NCBI RefSeq assembly: GCF_009908265.2
Contig: NZ_JAAATX020000011.1
Location: 120,817 to 184,816 of the forward strand
Length of the DNA stretch: 64,000 bases
Direction of reading: 5' to 3'
Source: Paragemmobacter amnigenus
GTDB taxonomy: Bacteria; Pseudomonadota; Alphaproteobacteria; Rhodobacterales; Rhodobacteraceae
Positions 34,511-41,700 of this stretch are shown piece after piece. The notes under the pieces were generated by a model that was given only the letters and a program-made list of their open reading frames with translations, had not been told where the DNA came from and searched no databases. Numbering within the stretch: the first letter of the stretch is position 1; each line of letters starts with the position of its first letter. A program made the translations under genes and the position numbers.

Positions 34511-36544
34511 ATGCCCGATACGATCATCGCGGCCCCGGTCGCCCTGCCAATGCAGCTTCGGCGCGCACCCATCCTGCCCGCGACCGTCAATTCCGAGGCG
34601 CGCTCGGTCGACGTGGTCTTCACCACCGGCGCGGCCGTCCGGCGGCGGCGCTGGACCGGCTGGGACACCTCCGTCCCCTTCGACGAGATCCTCGAGGTGA
34701 GCGACAGAGCCGTGGACCTGACGCGCCTCAACGCCGGGGCCCCGGCGCTCGACAGTCACTCGGTCTGGTCCTCGCATTCGCAGGTGGGCGTCGTCGAGCG
34801 CGCCTGGATCGAGGGCAAGGAAGGAAAGGCCACCATCCGCTTCCCCCGCGAGGGTCTGGACCAGGCCGCCGACCGCATGTTCGGGCTGATCAGCGACGGT
34901 ATCATCCGCAACGTCTCGGTCGGCTATTCCATCGAGCGGGTGAAGGTGGTCGAGCCCGCAGCCAAGGGCGAGGTCGAGCAGCGCATCGTCGAACGCTGGA
35001 CCCCGCTCGAGGTCAGCTTCGTGACCGTTCCCGCCGATCCCCGCGCGCAGGTCCGCGCCGCGGATCAGGCCAGCTATCCCGTCGAGATCATCGACACCCG
35101 CATGCAAAAGGAGGCATCCATGCCTGAGAGCACGACCACCGTGGCTGGGGATGTCCCCGCCTTGACCGAGACCCGCCATCAGCCCGTCGCGGCCCCGGCA
35201 CAGCCCGAACAGACGGCCGCGCGGATGCCGGAACCGGCGCCTGCGCCCGACAGCGAGACCATCGCGACCCGCGCCCGCGAGGCCGAGCGTGATCGCGTGT
35301 CCACCATCTACGATCTGACCGGCCGTCTGAACCTCGAACGCAGCTTCGCAGAGGATCTGGTCAAGCGCGGCGTCAGCGTCGACGAGTCCCGCCGCCTGAT
35401 CCTCGACCAGGTCGCAGCGAAATCCGACGAGACCCGGACCTTCCCCCATGTCTCGATCCCCCTCGGTGGACGCGACGAGCGGATCACCCGCCGCGACGCG
35501 GTGGCGAATGCGCTCCTGCACCGCTACAGCCCGACGCTGTTCCCGCTCGAGGATGCCGCGCGCCAGTATCGCGGCATGACGCTGCTGGAATTGGCCCGCG
35601 AAAGCCTCGGCAATGCGGGGGTCAACACGCGGGGGCTCTCGCGCGACGAGGTGGCGACGCGGGCGCTGCACTCGACCTCGGACTTCCCCGAGATCCTGTC
35701 GGCCGTCACCAACAAGACCCTGCGGCAGGCCTATGACGCCTATCCCCGGACCTTCGCGCTTTTCTGCCGCCAGGTGCTGGCCACCGACTTCAAATCCATG
35801 CACCGCGTCCAGCTGGGCGAAGCGCCGCAGCTTCTGGAGGTCGGCGAAAGCGGCGAGTTCAAGCGCGGGACGCTCGGGGAGAGCAAGGAGAGCTACAAGG
35901 TCAAGACCTATGGCCGGGTCGTCGCCATCACCCGGCAGGTGCTGATCAACGACGATCTCGATGCCTTCACGCGCATCCCGGCGATGTATGGCAACTCCAT
36001 CGCGCAGCTGGAATCGGACGTGGTCTGGGGCATCATCACCTCGAACCCGGCGATGGCCGATGGCAACGCGCTCTTCCACACCACGCACAAGAACCTGGCA
36101 GGCACCGGTGCGGCGCTGGATGTGGCGAGTGTCGGCGCGGCCCGCGCTGCGATGGCGCTGCAGTCGGGCCTCGACAAGAAGACGGTGCTGAACATCCGGC
36201 CCGCCTTCCTGATCGTCCCGGCAGCCCTGGAACTGAAGGCCGAACAGCTGGTCGCGCAGAACCTTGTCCCCACCGACAGCGCCAAGGTGGTGCCGCAGTC
36301 GATCCGGACGCTTTCGCCGATCAGCGAGCCGCGCCTCGACGCCGCCAGCGCCACCTCCTGGTATCTGGCAGCCTCGCCCAACCAGATCGACACCATCGAG
36401 TACGCCTATCTCGAGGGCCAGCAGGGTGCCTACATCGAGACCCGCAACGGCTTCGATGTCGACGGCGTCGAGATCAAGTGCCGCCTCGATTTCGGCGCCA
36501 AGGCCATCGACTGGCGCGGCCTCTACAAGAACCCCGGCGCGTGA
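34511..36544 (+). CDS. prohead protease / major capsid protein fusion
   Basis: A 677-aa fusion. The first about 190 residues are an HK97-type prohead serine protease (ALDSHSVWSSHSQVG with the catalytic-type His, DGIIRNVSVGYS, LEVSFVTVPADPRA). After an Ala/Pro-rich linker and a helical scaffold-like segment, the C-terminal about 350 residues are a Mu gpT/HK97-like capsid protein. The protease presumably cuts itself free during assembly. An AGAAGGA ribosome site precedes ATG 34511; the upstream frame lies inside the portal gene. Confidence 0.88.
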   Translation: MPDTIIAAPVALPMQLRRAPILPATVNSEARSVDVVFTTGAAVRRRRWTGWDTSVPFDEILEVSDRAVDLTRLNAGAPALDSHSVWSSHSQVGVVERAWIEGKEGKATIRFPREGLDQAADRMFGLISDGIIRNVSVGYSIERVKVVEPAAKGEVEQRIVERWTPLEVSFVTVPADPRAQVRAADQASYPVEIIDTRMQKEASMPESTTTVAGDVPALTETRHQPVAAPAQPEQTAARMPEPAPAPDSETIATRAREAERDRVSTIYDLTGRLNLERSFAEDLVKRGVSVDESRRLILDQVAAKSDETRTFPHVSIPLGGRDERITRRDAVANALLHRYSPTLFPLEDAARQYRGMTLLELARESLGNAGVNTRGLSRDEVATRALHSTSDFPEILSAVTNKTLRQAYDAYPRTFALFCRQVLATDFKSMHRVQLGEAPQLLEVGESGEFKRGTLGESKESYKVKTYGRVVAITRQVLINDDLDAFTRIPAMYGNSIAQLESDVVWGIITSNPAMADGNALFHTTHKNLAGTGAALDVASVGAARAAMALQSGLDKKTVLNIRPAFLIVPAALELKAEQLVAQNLVPTDSAKVVPQSIRTLSPISEPRLDAASATSWYLAASPNQIDTIEYAYLEGQQGAYIETRNGFDVDGVEIKCRLDFGAKAIDWRGLYKNPGA

Positions 36545-36576
36545 CCAGCGCGCTGAAATGCTGAACCCCGACATGC

Positions 36577-36606
36577 GGGCGGTCCTGATGGGCCGCCCTT
36601 CGTCTT
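36577..36606 (+). terminator. terminator-like hairpin after the capsid gene
   Basis: GGGCGG (36577-36582) and CCGCCC (36593-36598) pair around a 10-nt loop and are followed by TTCGTCTTT. It may lower read-through into the tail genes. Confidence 0.45.
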
Positions 36607-36624
36607 TCCACGAGGATCCTCCCC

Positions 36625-36960
36625 ATGAAAACCTACGTCCAGCCCGGCAATACCATCACCTTGACCGCACCCTATGCCGTCGCCTCTGGCGATGGCCTGC
36701 TTGTCGGTGCCATCTTCGGCGTTGCAACCGGAACCGTCGCCATCAGCGAGCCCGTCGAAACCGCGCTCACCGGCGTATTCGATCTCACCAAGGTCGGCTC
36801 CCAGGCTTGGACCGTCGGTGCTAAGGTCTATTGGGACAACACCAACAAGCGCTGCACTACGGTCCCGACCGACAACACCCTCATCGGCGTGGCTACCTAT
36901 GCCGTGGCGAGCGGCGCGGGCGACACCGTCGGTCGGGTGCGGCTGAACGGCGCCTTCTGA
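36625..36960 (+). CDS. capsid cement/decoration protein (DUF2190 type)
   Basis: A 111-aa beta-rich protein (MKTYVQPGNTITLTAPYAVASGDG...VYWDNTNKRCTT...VRLNGAF) of the DUF2190 type, proteins that stabilise the capsid lattice. It directly follows the capsid gene, as usual. The stop overlaps the next start as TGATG. Confidence 0.85.
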   Translation: MKTYVQPGNTITLTAPYAVASGDGLLVGAIFGVATGTVAISEPVETALTGVFDLTKVGSQAWTVGAKVYWDNTNKRCTTVPTDNTLIGVATYAVASGAGDTVGRVRLNGAF

Positions 36961-37271
36961 TGAGCGCCTTTGCCGCCGCCTTGGGTGCGCTCTTTGCCGA
37001 TCCGAACATCGGCCGGGACGCGGTCTACATCACCGACGGCGGCGCGCCCGTGCTGGTGCGCGTCGTCGCCCGGCGTGCCGATGCCATCACAGACTACGGC
37101 GATGCGCGGCTCTGGTCCGAGACCACCCGGATCGACCTGTGCGTCGCCGAGGTGCCAGCCCCACGCCCGGGCGACCGCATCGAGATCGAGGGCGAGGCGT
37201 TCCTCATCCAGGGCGAACCGGTCCGCGACCGCGAGCGGCTGGTCTGGACCGTAGATCTGCGCCCGACGTGA
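36960..37271 (+). CDS. head-tail joining-type protein
   Basis: A 103-aa protein (MSAFAAALGALFADPNIGRDAVYI...) with a small beta-barrel-like core (GDRIEIEGEAFLIQGEPVRDRERLVW) as in lambda gpFII-like completion proteins. Position between the decoration protein and the tail genes supports this. Confidence 0.65.
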   Translation: MSAFAAALGALFADPNIGRDAVYITDGGAPVLVRVVARRADAITDYGDARLWSETTRIDLCVAEVPAPRPGDRIEIEGEAFLIQGEPVRDRERLVWTVDLRPT

Positions 37272-37276
37272 CTGCG

Positions 37277-37912
37277 ATGAAGCTCAAGCTCGACATTGAT
37301 CCCGACATCGTCGCGATGATGGCGGCCGAGGTGGCGGCTGGCGAGCGGGCCGTGTCGGCCGCAATCCGCGAGGCCGGGACCGGGCTCAAGGCGGCGTGGC
37401 GCACGCAGATCACCGGCGCGGGGCTCGGGCCACGCCTTGCTCGCACCATCCGGTCGGAGCAGTTCCCCAAGGCCACGCCCAGCCTCAACGCGGCGGCCGT
37501 GATCTGGTCCAACGCCCCGGTCATCGTCGGCGCCCACGACACCGGCCCGCTGATCCGCTCGAAGAACGGCTTCTGGCTGGCGATCCCGACCGCTGCCGCT
37601 GGAAAGTCCGCCCGTGGCGGTCGGATCAGCCCTGGCGAGTGGGAACGCCGCACGGGGTTGCGCCTGCGGTTCATCTATCGCCGCAGGGGCCCGAGCCTGA
37701 TGGTAGCCGAGGGGCGGCTGAACACGAAGGGCCGCGCCGTAGCGTCACGGTCGAAAACCGGCCGGGGCCTCGTGACCGCGCCGATCTTCCTGTTGGTGCC
37801 GCAGGTCAAGTTGCCTAAGCGCCTCGACCTCGCGCGGGATGCAGAGCGGGCGCATGACGCGTTGCCGGGGCTAATCGTGGCGAACTGGGTCGGCGACTTG
37901 GGAGTTCGTTAG
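37277..37912 (+). CDS. phage minor tail/completion protein (DUF6441-like)
   Basis: A 211-aa protein (MKLKLDIDPDIVAMMAAEVAAGERAVS...) with a helical N-terminus and a basic middle (RRTGLRLRFIYRRRGPSLMVAEGRL). I believe this is DUF6441, by place the gpZ/HK97 gp10-type completion protein. A GTG at 37268 overlapping the previous stop (GTGA) is an equally possible start. Confidence 0.65.
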   Translation: MKLKLDIDPDIVAMMAAEVAAGERAVSAAIREAGTGLKAAWRTQITGAGLGPRLARTIRSEQFPKATPSLNAAAVIWSNAPVIVGAHDTGPLIRSKNGFWLAIPTAAAGKSARGGRISPGEWERRTGLRLRFIYRRRGPSLMVAEGRLNTKGRAVASRSKTGRGLVTAPIFLLVPQVKLPKRLDLARDAERAHDALPGLIVANWVGDLGVR

Positions 37913-37924
37913 ATACCAGAGCGA

Positions 37925-38575
37925 TCAGCGGTGATCAGGCAGGATGGGTGCGGCCCGCCCAGCCAGTTTCTTCCATTCCTGGTTGTCTATCAATGTCGAC
38001 CTGTAGATCTTCAAATTGGAACAGCCGTCGATCGACTTCAGGGTCTTCTTAACAGACTCGGAAAGCGCATTCGCCAACCAAGGGCCCAAAGTGACACGCC
38101 TTACATGGCTCAAGCTGATTGGCACGTCATGAAATGGCTTTGAATTGTGCGGGTCTACGTGGACGACGCGGTACTCTGCTTCATCGCCATAGGGCCACCT
38201 TTTCAGGAAGGGAAGCTGCTCGACATCGATGTCAGCCATCTTTTTCGCCTCCTTCAAAAGGGTGTAATTCATAGTGCCATGCCGAGTGCCCGGATCTTGG
38301 TTGAATGCTTCCAGAAGTCCTTCCTTGTCGAACTCGATGCACACGCCGTCTGAGCCGTGAGAAAAAACCCGCCAGTGGTGGTAGGTTTCGTGGCTTTCTG
38401 CGAAGCAGAGAGCCAAGACAGAAGCAGCATTCGTGCGCCGCTTGTACTCTGACATGAAGAACGCGTCATTCCTGTCATCCCAAGTTGACGGGTCAAGAAG
38501 CGTGATCTTTCGTTGCTGCAGAAGATGGATGGCAGCGGCCAAGTTCGTGTAGCGCCGAAATGTCGTGCTTGTCAT
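37925..38575 (-). CDS. DUF2971 family protein, reverse-strand cargo
   Basis: A 216-aa protein with the DUF2971 pattern: FRRYTNLAAAIHLLQQRKI, LLDPSTWDDRNDAFF, ALCFAESHETYHHWRVFSHGSDGVCIEF. The family is of unknown function and is frequent among accessory genes. It lies backwards in the late operon, 12 nt from the stop of the tail gene, and its GC content is clearly lower than its neighbours. This is the arrangement of a moron gene with its own promoter. The ATG at 38575 follows a weak GAG site. Confidence 0.75.
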   Translation of the reverse strand: MTSTTFRRYTNLAAAIHLLQQRKITLLDPSTWDDRNDAFFMSEYKRRTNAASVLALCFAESHETYHHWRVFSHGSDGVCIEFDKEGLLEAFNQDPGTRHGTMNYTLLKEAKKMADIDVEQLPFLKRWPYGDEAEYRVVHVDPHNSKPFHDVPISLSHVRRVTLGPWLANALSESVKKTLKSIDGCSNLKIYRSTLIDNQEWKKLAGRAAPILPDHR

Positions 38576-38680
38576 TTTCTCGGGCGCCCTCGTCAAAACC
38601 CCGCAAATCATATGCATTAAGCGCAGCATCGCAGTGAAGGTAAAGCATATCCTCAGTGGCTGTGCTCGTGGATAGGACGA

Positions 38681-39100
38681 ATGCCGACCCCCCGCGAAAT
38701 CATCCTCGCAGCGCTGCACGCGCGGCTTTTGGCGCTGCCTGCCACCGCCCTGCGCGGTGAGGTGCTGCCCGAGCGCGTGCCAGCCGGGGGCCTGCTGATC
38801 CTGCGCGACGGCGAGCCGGGGGAGCCCGAGGTCACACTCTCGCCGCTGCGCTATCACTACCAGCACCGGGCCGAGATCGAGGCGGTCGTGCAAGGGGCCA
38901 CCCGTGACGCCGCGTTTGACACCCTTTGCGCTCATGTCGGTGCGGTGATTGCCGCCGACCGCACACTAGGCGGGCTTTGCGACTGGATTGAGGCGATGGC
39001 GCCGCGCCCGGTCGATCTGCCGGTGGAAGGTGCCGCCAGCCTGAAGGCGGCGGTGATCCCGGTCGTATTGCATTACTCCACAGCCGATCCGCTCGCCTGA
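38681..39100 (+). CDS. phage tail terminator-like protein (gpU type)
   Basis: A 139-aa protein (MPTPREIILAALHARLLALPATALRGEVLPERVP...) with the minor tail protein U-like pattern ending GAASLKAAVIPVVLHYSTADPLA. It closes the tail tube and joins it to the head. It lies alone between two reverse cargo genes; its stop codon abuts that of the GIY-YIG gene directly. Confidence 0.7.
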   Translation: MPTPREIILAALHARLLALPATALRGEVLPERVPAGGLLILRDGEPGEPEVTLSPLRYHYQHRAEIEAVVQGATRDAAFDTLCAHVGAVIAADRTLGGLCDWIEAMAPRPVDLPVEGAASLKAAVIPVVLHYSTADPLA

Positions 39101-39988
39101 TCAGTTCGCATTCAGCCCGAAGGGTGCCCGCGTATGCAGGCGCGACTTCCAGCTGTTCTCTCGGGCGATCACCTCCTCCGCGGGCAGGTCCGGTGCGAGC
39201 CGTTCAAGGATTGTGAAGCGAAAGCTCCGCGCGTCCCTCTCTCGAAGTTCGCGGTTGCCGCCGTGTCCGTCGCGCGCGTAGGTCAACCAGCGGCCGAGCA
39301 GGTTGTCCCGACCGTAGGCCGAGCCAACATAGGATCTTCCATCCCGCTCGTCGAAGATGAGATAGATGCCGCGCCACTCCGACAGACGGGCACGCCAGCT
39401 CTTAGGTAGCACTGCAAGCTGCGCGACGTTCAGATCGATCTCGTGCCAATCCGGCGGGGGGGAGGAGAAGGCGCTTTCTTCAAGAATGGCGCGAACCGGA
39501 AAGTTGTTGCGGTCCACGAGACGGAACCAGGAGCGTTCCGGCGGTGGGAATTCGATGACCAGCTTTCCCCGCCAGTTTGCATATGCCTCCAAAGGCTCAA
39601 AGGAGAACTGCCGAACGGTCCCGACCTCCGCTGCATATTGCTCAGTGAAGCCTTCATAACCAAAACCGCGCAGGGACTGGTTCTCGGGAATGGTCCAGAA
39701 ACCATTGAGGTCGACGTCGCGGCTTTCGCCGATGCGGTACAGGCCCACGAAATGTGCCGTGCCAGGGCGAAGGCCTAGGAAGCTGGCCATGTAGTGGGCG
39801 CGGCGGAGCGCCGTCTCCGGTCGCCCGGGAACCGACTGGTAGGTCTCGAAGAGCTCAGGGCGTTCACTGATGAGCCACGGCATGACTCTGGCGAGCTGCG
39901 GCTCAAACGGGCGATGTCGAATGAGTACGACGTTGTCCCTCAAATCGGGATCGATGCCAGCAATCCGCAAAATGTCTTTGAAATCCAT
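39101..39988 (-). CDS. GIY-YIG nuclease family protein, reverse-strand cargo
   Basis: A 295-aa protein. The C-terminal about 90 residues are a GIY-YIG domain: GIYLIFD, SYVGSAYG, LLGRWLTYARDGHGGNREL and the later ERLAPDLPAEEVIARENSWKSRL (catalytic Glu type). The N-terminal 200 residues are a separate domain I cannot name. It lies opposite to the late operon and could be a free-standing homing-type nuclease or a defence gene. The ATG at 39988 starts the N-terminal domain. Confidence 0.8.
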   Translation of the reverse strand: MDFKDILRIAGIDPDLRDNVVLIRHRPFEPQLARVMPWLISERPELFETYQSVPGRPETALRRAHYMASFLGLRPGTAHFVGLYRIGESRDVDLNGFWTIPENQSLRGFGYEGFTEQYAAEVGTVRQFSFEPLEAYANWRGKLVIEFPPPERSWFRLVDRNNFPVRAILEESAFSSPPPDWHEIDLNVAQLAVLPKSWRARLSEWRGIYLIFDERDGRSYVGSAYGRDNLLGRWLTYARDGHGGNRELRERDARSFRFTILERLAPDLPAEEVIARENSWKSRLHTRAPFGLNAN

Positions 39989-40085
39989 GGCCCCGCTTTC
40001 CGATCCTGGCTCGCGCCCAAGCCTAACGGGACCAATTCGCTGAAACAACGCGGCTTTCCAACCGCTCATATCTAGGGAGACCTCC

Positions 40086-41030
40086 ATGGCACGTGCGCAA
40101 GGCGCGCGGGCGCAGATGGCGCTTGCGTTCGAGACCACCTATGGCACTCCACCCGCGAGCGGGTTCACGAAGATGCCGTTCGCCAGCACCACGCTGGGTT
40201 CGGAGCAGCCGCTCCTGAACAGCGAACTCCTGGGATATGGCCGCGACCCGCTGGCACCTATCAAGGATGCGGTGACAGCCGACGGCAACGTGGTCGTCCC
40301 GATCGATGCCGCGGCCTTTGGCTTCTGGCTGAAGGCGGCCTTTGGGTCGCCCGTGACGACGGGCGCGGCGCCGGGCCCCTTCACGCATGAGTTCCGCTCC
40401 GGTGCCTGGTCCTTGCCGTCGATGTCCATCGAGACCGGCATGCCGGAGGTGCCGCGTTATGCGATGTACTCGGGCTGCGTCCTCGACAGCCTGAGTTGGC
40501 AGATGCAGCGATCCGGCCTGCTGACCGCGACCGCGAGCCTCGTGGCGCAGGGCGAGGCCATCGCGAGCACCTCCGCCGCGGGCACACTGGCCGATCTCGA
40601 CCTCCAGCGCTTCGGGCATTTCAACGGGGCGATCACGCGCAACGGCCAGCCGCTCGGCAACATCATCTCGGCCGAGATCACCTATGCCAACAACCTTGAC
40701 CGGGTGGAGACCATTCGCTCCGACGGCCGCATCGACGGGGCGGATCCCTCCATTGCGGCGCTGACCGGCAAGATCGAGGTGCGCTTCGCCGATCAGGTGC
40801 TGGTGAACCAGGCCATCGCGGGCGATCCCTGCGCGCTGACTTTCGCCTATGTCCTGCTCTCGGGCGAGAGTTTCACCTTCACGGCGCATGCCGTCTATCT
40901 GCCGCGCCCCCGGATCGAGATCCCGGGGCCGCAGGGCATCCAGGCCACCTTCGACTGGCAGGCCGCGCGCGATGCCACACTGGGTCGGATGTGCACAGCT
41001 ACGCTCGTCAATGACATCGAGGAGTACTGA
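40086..41030 (+). CDS. phage tail tube protein
   Basis: A 314-aa major tail protein (MARAQGARAQMALAFETTYGTPPASGF...). The ETTYGTPP start, the PLLNSELLGYGRDP segment and the SAEITYANNLDRVETIRSDGRIDGADP beta-sheet part are typical of the tube subunit of Rhodobacteraceae siphophages. A GGGAGA ribosome site precedes the ATG. Confidence 0.85.
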   Translation: MARAQGARAQMALAFETTYGTPPASGFTKMPFASTTLGSEQPLLNSELLGYGRDPLAPIKDAVTADGNVVVPIDAAAFGFWLKAAFGSPVTTGAAPGPFTHEFRSGAWSLPSMSIETGMPEVPRYAMYSGCVLDSLSWQMQRSGLLTATASLVAQGEAIASTSAAGTLADLDLQRFGHFNGAITRNGQPLGNIISAEITYANNLDRVETIRSDGRIDGADPSIAALTGKIEVRFADQVLVNQAIAGDPCALTFAYVLLSGESFTFTAHAVYLPRPRIEIPGPQGIQATFDWQAARDATLGRMCTATLVNDIEEY

Positions 41031-41470
41031 TGATGCTGCGCCTGAACCTCGCCCGCGAAGCCGTTTGGCTCGACCTCGCACTGGGCGTGCGCGTGAAGGT
41101 CGAACCGCTCACGACGGCCATCATGGTCGCGGCCCGCACCGATCCGGCCGTGCGCGCCATCGCCCCCGGCACGCCCGATGACAGCATCGCGGTCATCTTT
41201 GCCAAGGCCATCGCGGCCCGTGCCATCGTCGATTGGGAGGGTGTGGGCGACGCAGACGGTACGCCCATTCCGGTCAGCCCCGAGGCCATCGACGCTCTTC
41301 TCGATCTCTGGCCGATCTTCGAGAAGTTCCAGACCGCCTATGTCGCCAAGGGTCTGGAGCTCGAGGCGGAAAAAAACGTCTCAGCGCCCTTGCTGACTGG
41401 GTCTTCGGTGGGGGCGACGGATACTGCAAAGCCTGCGAAGGGCGCTGCCCGGACTGCCCGCAAATCCTGA
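41030..41470 (+). CDS. tail assembly chaperone, short form (gpG-like)
   Basis: A 146-aa protein (MMLRLNLAREAVWLDLALGVRVKVEPL...) between the tail tube and tape measure genes, the place of gpG in lambda. The start overlaps the tube stop (TGATG). A slippery heptamer A AAA AAC lies at codons 115-116, so part of the ribosomes should shift to the longer product described next. Confidence 0.75.
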   Translation: MMLRLNLAREAVWLDLALGVRVKVEPLTTAIMVAARTDPAVRAIAPGTPDDSIAVIFAKAIAARAIVDWEGVGDADGTPIPVSPEAIDALLDLWPIFEKFQTAYVAKGLELEAEKNVSAPLLTGSSVGATDTAKPAKGAARTARKS

Positions 41471-41700
41471 ACGCGCCCCTGAGCCATGAGGGCTGGCAGG
41501 TCTGGGATCTGGCGCAGCGCATGGGTGGGCAGATCCGCGCAATCCCCGGCGCCGTCCTCGGCTGGGACATGACGGCAGCACTAGCCATGGCGTCTGCCTT
41601 GGGCATTTCCCCGCGCGCCGTCGTCGAACTGCTGCCGGTGATCGAAGCCGTGATGGTTCGCAGGTTGAACGAAGAGAGAGAAGGTCGCCGCGATGGCTGA
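41030..41700 (+). CDS. tail assembly chaperone, -1 frameshift product (gpGT-like)
   Basis: A -1 slip on A AAA AAC (41371-41377, in the zero frame as X XXY YYZ) joins the first 116 codons to the open frame that ends at 41700, giving about 223 aa. The added part starts RLSALADWVFGGGDGY and contains a CKAC...CPDC zinc-like cluster and HEGWQVWDLAQRMGGQIR. That frame has no good start of its own at this point. The arrangement copies the conserved gpG-gpGT frameshift of long-tailed phages. Confidence 0.75.
41371..41377 (+). promoter_or_regulatory. programmed -1 frameshift site A AAA AAC
   Basis: The heptamer is in the correct zero frame (gaA AAA AAC). Reading in the -1 frame from it continues without a stop to 41700. 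Confidence 0.75.

Noticed and set aside
34427..36574. 715-aa minus-strand ORF
   Set aside because: Antisense of the protease-capsid fusion, which has clear family features on the plus strand.
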